A DNA stretch of 45,891 nucleotides from Branchiostoma floridae (Eukaryota > Chordata > Leptocardii > Amphioxiformes > Branchiostomatidae). Shown in pieces: positions 11,294 to 20,700 of this stretch. Below the pieces are notes generated by a model. The model saw only the letters and a list, made by a program, of their open reading frames with translations, did no database searches and was not told the origin of the DNA. How positions within the stretch are numbered: the first letter of the stretch is position 1; each line of letters opens with the position of its first letter. The position numbers and the translations under genes are program-made. The stretch lies in NCBI RefSeq assembly GCF_000003815.2, contig NC_049986.1, forward strand, positions 8,578,064 to 8,623,954, in the 5' to 3' direction.

Positions 11294-14200
11294 TCATGTA
11301 TCTTTTTCTTTGCTGCTGGTGGGTTCAACTCCGCTCTTTTGCTCCCTCAGTTTGTCCATTGCATCTTTCCCTGCAACGTCATCTGCGGCTAGCTCCAGAA
11401 GTTCTTCCGTGTTGGCGATTCTCCGAACCGTCTCTCCCTTGGCTGCTAGAATTTCTTCAATGTTTCTAAGGGGAAGAGATGATGCTTAAGATTCAATATT
11501 GAGATTCTTGGTAGTAGTTCATCTTTTGCCAATCTGCAATCACTTCATGAAGGGTGAAAGAATTGCACAAAAGGACTTGGTCATTAGGTCACAGATACAG
11601 TTTGTATAAAAGGTAAATGTCCCATAGCTTCTTTGAAGCCATATGGGCAGCGGGTGGTAAACCTTTTATATCTGGGGCAAGGTATTAGAAGACACAACCC
11701 ATCTTTCTCCTTCCACCGCCTTTTATCTCGCCAACCAAAGTCAGGTACCCATCAACCCATTCTCACGCGAGTGGAGAAATGTCGCGATTGTTTTTAGTGG
11801 AGGACGAAACGTCCATTAAGAATGCTAGGAGAAAGCTTCAGCAAACCGAAGTCAGGTACCCATTAACCCATTCTCACACGAGTGGAGAAATGTCGCGATT
11901 GTTTTTAGTGGAGGACGCAACGTCCAGTAAAGAATGCTAGGAGAAAGCTTCAGCAAAAAACAGCTGGGTTGGCAGAAACAAAGTAAACTTTAATGATCAG
12001 TCCCTTTGACTCTTTTTTCATCCTTGGAAGGATTTTTGGATAGCCCAAAACGATAAGAAAATTGATAGACGACTCTGAAGACAAGCACCACAGACAGGCA
12101 CCTTATCTTGAAGAAAACCATTGGTTAGTTGAGGATATCAAAAGTGGTGGTTCAGCAACAATGAAGTCTGGGTCTGTAATAAAGAATCATTATATTGCCA
12201 GGAAGAATCATAGCAATAGTAATTGCCATAGCAAGAAACAATTCAAGACTAAATCATTGATGTGTCATATCATCATCAACATTAGCATGATGCAAATTTT
12301 CACACTGACAACAGCAATTATTTCTAATTCCAAATCAGACTTGGGTTTTATTTGTAAGATTTTGAAACTTCTCAAAAGTCACACAAATACACACAACAAG
12401 CTCTTAGTTTTAGCAAAGGGACTACTACATCTGTGAAGAAAACTGGCTTTCTCCAGGAGAGACCAATTTTAACTCTCAACTCAAGGTTTGAAATTCCATT
12501 TGTCCAGCAGGCTAGAACCCACTTGTATAGGACATCAAAGATTTGAAACAAGGACACATTTTTAAACACATTTTCAGGTCATAATGTAGAATACATAAAG
12601 AAAATATGTGTCAAGGACATAAATCAGTTGATGTTAATACATTGTGCTCCAAAATTCTGGGTTTCGTCTTGGAAAATGCCAGTAGAATATCATAATCAGT
12701 GATCAACAAGTCTGCAAGAAAACTCAGGGATGTCCCCAGCACTAGTTTTTCTGGTGGGCTAATTTGCAGTTGGACATGTTCTTACAGAAAGAAACATTTG
12801 CAAACATATAATAGTGTCTTTGGACTGGTAAATCAATAAAATTGAGGTTCTCTGTACACAATTACATTGATCTAGCAATGTTTTGGTATCCCCTCTGCTA
12901 CCTTCCGTTACAGGAAACAACTTAGCAATAGACTGGTTGTAGGCAGAGAGGTCGACTACAATTTAGAAAATGTACTCGTCATGAACGGTTTAAGTGAGGG
13001 GGGCAATACAAAATCAAATTTGGGACTGCGTTCTTTTCATTGCAATGCCCCCTAGCAGTAGAACCAGTCAGTACAGCATGCCCTAAGGAGGGTAGGAGAA
13101 GGGACTCTGCAACATTTGAAGGTAATTGTTATTGGCTGTATGCATAAGAACCAAACCATTGTTGAACAAATGTACAGGTACAAAGAACCTTAGTACCCAT
13201 TGAACAAACATAGACTGTCAAACTGCAAAACCCATGTGCTGAAAGTTGGACATTAACACAGTGCTCTGGGGAAAGCCCTGACCGAGTGATCATAATCCGT
13301 GGTCAGCCCTACAGAACGAACGTTAGGACAAAAAGAAAGCCACCGCTACCCAGCGTGTTGGTGGTAAGGATTTCCAGCGTTCCCTCGTCGAGGCTGTACT
13401 CCAACACCTGGTCTTCGCGACCTGCGAGAACGGCAGCGACATTCCTAGCGTGCAAATAAAAGGGGGAGACCAAAAGGGAGTCTGGTTAGTTCCTCTGGCT
13501 TCATGTGTTGAACATTCACAATGAAAGAGATACATGTGTACATGTATTGGCATTTCAGCAAGGCTCAAAATACCACCTGCATATGCAGGTTAGTGCAGGT
13601 AAATTCAGAGCTGTGCAGGTATTTCTGATGTCTACCTGCACCTAATCTGCACTGGTCCATGTACTGGGTTCATATATACATGTTTCATGATGTGGACATT
13701 TACTAGCTGCATTGATGGTAATTATAACCAGCAATGAAGTATAAATGAAATAATGGCAATGATTTCTAAACAGAATTTAGTATGATCAATACTTCTTAAA
13801 TTCTGAATGGTGCAGGTAAAATTTGTCTGATGCAGGTATACAGAAAAAAGTATTTTGAGCCCTGTTCAGTCAACACTTCCGTGAAGTATCAAGAGTTTTG
13901 GTGAATTTCTTAAGGTTTCCTACCTGGCTTAATTGACATTTTGACCTTCCATTGTTTTCCCAACAATGAATTAAGAAAGAATGGAATCGTACCAAATATT
14001 AATAGATGGCCATGAAAGAATTCTAAATATGATTCAAAATTGCGAGGTCTATCCATATAAACAACATTCATACCATTCCATTGGACTTGTGCTACAGGTG
14101 AAATGCAATACACAACTAAAAACAAACCTACTTCCTGGGGGTAATTGGGGTAGAACATGTCATGTGTCTGAGCCATCTGCACTATGTAACTAGAAAGGGA

Positions 14201-16942
14201 CTGTGCAAGTTTTGCTGGTCTTTTTTGAACTTCAAAGCACTCCAGCTCTCTGCCAATCATAGGCTGCCAAATATTGCACAATGTATCCCATTGATGACTC
14301 ATTCTAAACACGAACCCTGATTGGCCGAAAACAAGGTATGACTAAATACATTGTACAGGCAAGCTTGTGATCTACCAGGATCTACTAGGACCAACTGGAG
14401 TTAGGACTATCTAGATATCGCTCAAATTTTGACTAAAATTGTAAAAATTGCTATGGCAATTTTTAACAGCACCCCACTTAATTTTTGCATTGTCATTCAA
14501 TTCCAATCTGTTGACAATTCAAGTCTTGTACTCCTTCCACTGTTTTATGTTATCCTTGTTATTGTGAATGCAACCAGGTTACCTGTAAATTTTTTACTGT
14601 GCATGAGCAAGGGCCTGCTGCATGTTTAATTTCACTATCACTCGTCAACAGTGGCATCCTATAAATATATATAATTGTGGCACACTGGCATATACAGCCT
14701 TCCATGATCAAACAAAGGCTTTTCAAATTGCCCTCAAAATATGTTTGCAAACTACATGGTATTTCAACACCACTATTTGCATAAACCTGGCTACTGCTTA
14801 CATCCTTCTGCTAAACTGTCACATAGATTTCAAGGTAAACGTCTCATGGCTTTTTGGGATGGTAGAGAATGTGTCTTGGGTTCACAAAGATGCCAAAACT
14901 CAAAGGGCAGCTGTTAATATTGCAAGGTAGCTGTAATAGTGTTCCTAAATCATGACTGACATTTCCCAGAATGTCCACATTCCCTGAGTGGTACAGTAGG
15001 GAAACTAAGCAAAACTTAAAATGGCAAAAGTGGTCTATTTCACGGCCGTAGAAGTCAACTATTGATTGACTTTGGATATTCTGTAAACTGCAAAGCTTGT
15101 GGTGCAGTGTTTAATATCGTGGTACGAAGAGGGAAAGGTTTTTTTTCCAGCATTTAAATTTACAATGGAAGCAATTCTTTATTGCAGTAGTCATTCTTGT
15201 GGGACATATGCACAAAAATTTGCAGTGGAGAGGTCATTACGAAAACAATGTACATGTATTTGAATGACACCACAGCAAACCTTTCACAATTTACAGTACT
15301 AAAGGGGGTTCTATCATTCTTGATAAAACATCCTCGGAATCTGGATATTCCTGCTTTTCTTGGTAATTATGCACACAACGTAGAAGCCCGAGGCATGGAA
15401 AAGTACTGAGGTTGGATAGAACTTAGAAAAATGACCGATAGGACTAGTGAATTTTAGATAACTTGTCCAGGGTTGCCTACTACTGTACTAGTAATCATTT
15501 GCACGAACACTATGAAATTTGTACGGATATTATGTGATACACAAGAATCATTATGCGAAAAAACACGAATCTTATGAAAATCGCACAAATCACTATGAGC
15601 AATGCACGAATCTTATGCGATACGCACAAACCTTCTGCAAAATGGCGGCCGGGAATTCGTGCATTTTCGCATAGCGATTCGTGCGTATCACATGATATCC
15701 GCACAGATTTCATAGGGTTCGTGCAAATGCTTAGGGACCCCTGACATAAGGCTTTGGGGATTTTGCTTTCACTGAAATCATCTGTCCTTTGTCATCTGCT
15801 ATTGTCTGCGGAACAACAGGGGCAGCATTACCGGAATACCACAACGCCATTACCGCAATTATTTCCGACTCCTCCTCAACAAACTATACTTGGTGGATTT
15901 AGTTTTGGTATTTTTCCTTTACCCGTTCTGAGATTGTATATAAAGGTCAAGAATTTCAAAGCAAAATCGAAGATAGAGTAGATGGTCAGTACAACTGACA
16001 ACTTAGCTGGGGCAGCTATTTTTGCCTGACAAGAGCTGTTTTTGACGAGGATGTTCGAAATAGAGCCATGATTGAGAAAGGGGTGGGGTCCATTGTGCAC
16101 TTAACAATGTAGAAGCCTGGGGCATGTGGAAAAGTACCAAGGTTGGATAGATCTAAGTCTTACTGTTAGAAAAAAAAAAAATTCGGGCAAGTGAAAAGTT
16201 GCTTTGGACATGCAAAAAGCAATTACTCAAGCTACCGGATATGATTTTGGGAACGGTCAGACATTGGACAACTTCCCTGACAACTTCAGACAAGTCAATT
16301 TTTTATTTATGTTACTTGCCCGGATGCCCGAAGCAAGGAAAAGTACAACAGCCAAAATGTCCACCTCTGAGCATTTAACAAACACTAGTACCAGGCAAAT
16401 ACAAACCTTCTCCCCTGCTCTTTGGAGAACCATCCCAAGTTGTCCGCGATCAGATGGTTGTTGTTGCAGCCCGAACACTTGACAATCACGACCCCCTTGG
16501 TGTAGGCGACCTTCGATATGATCTTCACAGACCTGGTCTGGCAGACTTTGCACGTGTAGATTAGCTGCATCTTTTCTGGCTCCACCTTTCCAAGTGTTTC
16601 GCTCTCTCCTTGGAGTTCTTCCTCCTTGGGGGCCCCTTGGTTGTCTGACACTTGGGTTGTGGGTGCGCCATTGGTGTGTTCAGGGTGTGGGGTGTGATAG
16701 CAAGCACAACTTTGCATCTTCAAGACTGGAAAAACTTCTCTCCTATTCCTTCCCATTGCCATCTTTACCTGACAGTTAAGACTTGCGCCTTCGCGGACAT
16801 TCTGCCGCGAGTAAGAAAACAGTCCTCTCCTCAAGACAAGCCGAGCTCCTTGAGACCTACCCAAGACATACCTCGTTAGGTAAGACAGTCTGGTAGAGGT
16901 CTCAACAGTCTTGATAAGGCCACTCATAAGTGGGAACGACAT
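11294..16942 (-). CDS. DNLZ: DNLZ: DNL-type zinc-finger protein, mitochondrial Hsp70 escort (Hep1/Zim17/Tim15 family)
   Basis: Two coding exons on the minus strand: 16942-16407 and 11465-11294 (TGA 11296-11294), 235 residues. Exon 1 ends AGAAG before a gtttgt donor; exon 2 follows tcttccccttag. The junction yields GRRNIEEILAAKGE, matching the conserved DNLZ C-terminal block. Zinc ligands are Cys131, Cys134, Cys156 and Cys159 (CKVC...CSGC), followed by HLIADNLGWF. The first 50 residues are rich in Arg and Ser and nearly free of acids, as in a matrix-targeting presequence. The family keeps mitochondrial Hsp70 (HSPA9) soluble and active, so it supports protein import and Fe-S biogenesis. The protein is longer than the human one (178 aa, from memory), mainly at the N terminus. 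It is divergent from COQ4. The single 4.9-kb intron holds several mobile elements and one orphan exon-like segment. Confidence 0.93.
11650..11780 (-). repeat. SINE-family fragment (minus orientation)
   Basis: The block with TTAGAAGACA, CTCCTTCCACC-CCTTTTA and AAGT-AGGTACCCAT is shared with 42716-42945. In the opposite orientation it matches TGGGTACCTGACTTTGG in the SINE at 44180-44460. It lies in the DNLZ intron. Confidence 0.6.
11733..11956. repeat. Tandem duplication, period about 111 bp, two copies
   Basis: Copy 1 (11733-11843) and copy 2 (11844-11956) differ at only a few positions; both carry GAGTGGAGAAATGTCGCGAT and end near AGCTTCAGCAAA. High identity implies a recent duplication, starting inside the SINE fragment. 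Confidence 0.85.
11957..13349. other. DNLZ intron sequence; nothing recognised
   Basis: AT-rich intronic sequence. Short open frames show no family resemblance and no paired splice sites. Confidence 0.4.
13350..13444 (-). other. Orphan exon-like segment inside the DNLZ intron
   Basis: On the minus strand this GC-richer 95-bp stretch follows a good acceptor (cccccttttatttgcacgctag) and ends before a possible GTAGCG donor. It is open as VAAVLAGREDQVLEYSL then DEGTLEILTTNTL, which has a beta-propeller-like feel. It is not part of DNLZ, because exons 1 and 2 join perfectly without it, and 95 bp would shift the frame. It could be a shuffled or duplicated exon of another gene or a remnant. I do not recognise the protein. 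Confidence 0.3.
13559..13864. mobile_element. MITE copy 1, family with GTATTTCAAGCCCTG-type ends
   Basis: 306 bp in the DNLZ intron. The left end CAAGGCTCAAAATAC and right end GTATTTTGAGCCCTG are inverted repeats, flanked by TTCAG on both sides (13554-13558 and 13865-13869). Subterminal regions carry repeated TGCAGGT motifs. No coding capacity. Confidence 0.75.
13870..15490. other. DNLZ intron sequence; nothing recognised
   Basis: AT-rich; no supported exon or repeat, except that the block at about 15370-15430 (GTAGAAGCC-GAGGCATGGAAAAG) is repeated at 16105-16160. Confidence 0.4.
15491..15733. repeat. Fold-back element with internal tandem motifs
   Basis: Arms 15491-15570 and 15652-15733 are imperfect reverse complements (ATTTGCACGAAC, TATGAAAT-TGT-CGGATAT, ATGTGATAC). 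The centre repeats short CACGAATCTTATG-like words, and the arms contain the same word, so the element seems built from copies of one motif. Confidence 0.75.
15734..16406. other. DNLZ intron, 5' part; nothing recognised
   Basis: Contains the second copy (16096-16160) of the short direct repeat seen at 15370-15430. No exon evidence. Confidence 0.4.
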
Positions 16943-17748
16943 TTTCTAGTCCTCAGTCTTGTAGCCGTAACTCCAACCAGAGAAGGAAGGAAAGAACAAG
17001 TCTTGAGAAAAACACTCGCACATGCACGGCTCTTGAAGCTGGAACCAGTTTTAACCAGTACTGCAACGCGTGGTACCGTAGTGTGGGTTTCCTTCCGTCA
17101 AAAAGGTCTTTTATGCCGGTGGAAAGACAAGATAGTTGTCACCAATACAAAAGGTATGTGTATTAGGTCAGCAGGCCACTAAATGGAGCGCTAAGCACCC
17201 GCCCAGCTAATTATCTAGCGACTTTTTTTTTCCAAAACTTCGCCCCAGACCCTGTCTTGCCAGTTTCGTCTGCAGGAAAAAAACACGTTACGTCACACAC
17301 CACAGCTATACGCACAAACTTCACAAATATTCAAGCTGCGCTGTCCAGTAAGATAAGATTTGTAACAAAACAGAACACTTGTATTGACTTGTTTAAAATA
17401 ATATAGTTGCATAAAAACTCAATTGAAATACGAAAAAATGATACGATGTGTGATAATGACTCTTTCGATTGCGTTTGGATATAGTTACGCAATCAGGCAA
17501 GCATGCAAAGGTGAGGCAAAGGTCAGCAATATTGGACTATACTAAAATCTAAAGTAGGGATTACAAGATACGAACAGTTACGGATTTGCCAATAAATCGT
17601 GCAAAAAGATAAAAAAAATAATTTAAGAAGTATTTTTCTCGTATAACGTCTTGTTATATACGTTAAATGGCTGTTTAAAGCAGGCTTTAAGGCTGTTGAT
17701 AATGAAAATAAAGTTCTCTCGATATCCAATGGCGTCGTCGAAAAGAAG
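16943..17748. promoter_or_regulatory. Shared DNLZ/COQ4 upstream region (candidate bidirectional promoter)
   Basis: The two start codons are 807 bp apart and diverge. I see no TATA box well placed for either gene, as is usual for housekeeping divergent pairs. Neither transcription start can be placed from sequence. The arrangement, not a motif, supports the call. Confidence 0.45.
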
Positions 17749-17797
17749 ATGGCGGCGCACAGTCGAGTTTTTCTCCCTTTCCGTTTTGCAATTTTGA
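17729..17797 (+). other. Upstream ORF overlapping the COQ4 start
   Basis: An ATG at 17729 (ccaatATGg), 20 bases before the COQ4 ATG, opens a different frame of 22 codons that ends at TGA 17795-17797, inside the COQ4 coding region. If it is in the mRNA, a scanning ribosome meets it first, and an overlapping uORF would lower COQ4 translation. Confidence 0.5.
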
Positions 17798-20700
17798 AAA
17801 CACCTCAAATTCTAGGAGTTCATACGAGATTTATTCCTCCTCAAGCAGAGAATTGCAGCAGAATATCATACAATCATGGAGATCGAGGTAATTCTTAAAA
17901 TTGCAGTTTATACTTGCAGAAAAAATTATGTCAGATTCGAAGCATAATTTTGTGTTGTTCTATAAGTCTTCTCACATTAGTTAGGGCGCATGTGCGGCGA
18001 CAGGAATTCTAGGTAATATGTCAAAGGGTAAGGCACACAAAAAGTAAACAGTCCTTGTCTTCACCATTGTTTCGATTGAATAACAATGTACATACGAGTT
18101 TTGTTTTCTTTTTGTGTACCTTACCCTTTGACATATTACCTAGAATTCCAGTCACCGCACATGCGCCCTAACTAATGTGAGAAGGCTTATGGACATTTTA
18201 TCTATTTATCTAAGACGCTGCAGTTAAGTAATGTTGACGCCATATCAACCAGATGGGTACAAAGAAGAGCCAGACGTTATTGTTGTCACTTTTATTTGCT
18301 ACTTTGCAAATAATACAAATCATACAACTGTCATGTCATATAATTAACACTAGCACTACAGGAAATTTTGTACACAAAGACAGTAATATCCTTGCTTTTC
18401 TTAATAAGTTTCTGATCAGTCCTCGAAGCCTTCTCAAGTTGAAATAAGCCAAAGCCAATGTCACATGACCTGAACGGAATCGTGATGTCAGCATTGGGTC
18501 AAAGGTGTACTAAAGTGGCCTGTCATGACCAGGTTATGTGACATAGTCTTTGGATCATTCTAACTTGAGAAGGAAGAGAATCAGAGACTGACAAAAAAAT
18601 TGTTAGTAAGAGCTTTACTAAATGAACAGAAGTGGGGTATAAAATCTGTATAATGTCAATTACTGTCATATTTATAATAGATTTACTTCCAATCAATCAT
18701 TCTTATCTTCATCGCCAGGAACATCAAATGGAGAAGAATGGACACCTCCGCTGTACCGCGAACACCAACCAACATCGCTGTTTCAGAAAGCCCTGCTGAC
18801 TGTGGGATCCGCAGCTGTTGCGATAACAAACCCCCACAGACATGGTACTGTAGATCTTGAAACATTTGCTGTGTTCTTTTATAAGGGGGTGCATGCTTTT
18901 TTCCATAAGACATATGCAGCCTATTTTTATTTACTGTAATTTGTTGGAACAGCGTACATTTGTAGCGAGCTGACCAAATTTTTTGTGAACGATTTACTTG
19001 CATTCAGCATGATGCATAGCGTTCTTCTGAATTCAGCATTAAATATTGTTGGGTCCCTCCGTGCAGACCCTCTATTATTTTCATGGTATCTCTCTGAATC
19101 TGGTGAAATGTGTTTTGTGCTACTTTATCCTTCTGGTTTTGCCCGGGGGTGTCATTGCTGTGAGACGTAAATCTCTCTACAAAAGTGCAAGTGTAGATGT
19201 CTCTCTACATTCTAATCCAATAAGTTAAGTTCTGATTTGATACGGAATTATTAAATATGTATTTTATGCACCATACATTTGCTTATTTTTCCAGACATGA
19301 TTGCAGTGTTAGGAGAGACAACAGGCTACTATGCCCTCATTAGAATACGGGACCAGATGAAAGCAGATCCAGTTGGTCAGCAGATTTTAAGGTAACTCTT
19401 ACATGCATGTTTCATCTTTTGGTTTTATTTGTCACTACATTGGCAACTATGTGCATAAAGCTGTTGACTGAGTATGAAACATGATTTATTCCGGGGGGTA
19501 CGTTTATTAGATATTGACGCTTTGTCGGGGGGGTATGTTTATTCCGGAAGGTATGTTTATTAGGGACATGAGAGTAACTAGTACTAGTAGTAGTGCAATG
19601 CGCATGGTCTTTTTAGCGAATGCCCACAAACGCCCACTCTAGAGAAGTCCGCGCTGCACGAATCTCATTTTTTTTTGCTTGGAATATGTCCACGTTGTGC
19701 TCCCATGTATTAATCCTGAGTTTCAAGTCAATCCATCGACCCGAAGTACAAAATCAAAGTTCGNNNNNNNNNNNNNNNNNNNNNNNNNNNNNNNNNNNNN
19801 NNNNNNNNNNNNNNNNNNNNNNNNNNNNNNNNNNNNNNNNNNNNNNNNNNNNNNNNNNNNNNNGGTGTCTTACCTGGTCTGCTATAAAAGGAAACATACC
19901 TTACTTACCTGTACGGTGTCTTACCTGGTCTGCTATAAAAGGAAACACACCTTACTTACCTGTACGGTGTCTTACCTGGTGTGCTATAAAAGGAAACACA
20001 CCTTACTTACCTGTATGGCGTCTTACCTGGCCTGTTATAAAAGAAACACACCTTACTTACCTGTATTGTTGTCATTTATCAAGAAGAGAAAAACAATTTG
20101 TTTGTCAATGTTAATAAAGGTACGTTTTACAATTGAAATTTTCTACGTCATAACTAAATGTTATAAAACATTTCCTTTCTGTACTCAGAAGAGGAGCCCG
20201 CTCATGCCATGTTCCAACATTTTATTAGACTATTAATAGCATGTGGTTACATTTTTCTGCACACAAATAATGCAATTAATATTGTTTATGTGTCAACCCC
20301 TTCCAATACTTTAAAAATATTTAGGAAGTGAAATGAAATACATTTTTGTATTTGAAATAAGTTTGTACACACTGTAACAGATACTCATCTAATCAAATCC
20401 TCATCGTAACAATGTTTCTGTGATAAATAAAGATAAGAAAAGTCCAGTTTGGTGAAGAGTTTTTATTATAATGTAAATAGTATTGTTAATAATGAATAGC
20501 TATGTTTTTCTAGTATTGGTTACCTGCCCCTAGTCAGGTTTATAACACTAATGTGTCTGAGCCTTTTGTACATTAATTGGGTACTGAGGAGAATCAATAT
20601 CCATAATTGCACTAAGTTCCTCAAACCTGGGTAATTATAGCACAGAAAAAAGGACCACAATGTAAATATCAGTCAGATGATAGCACTATGAATTGAAAAT

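Noticed and set aside
19864-20114. Coding frames through the N gap and tandem array
   Set aside because: The long frames consist of undetermined residues plus a 51-bp repeat whose period is a multiple of three; not evidence of a gene.
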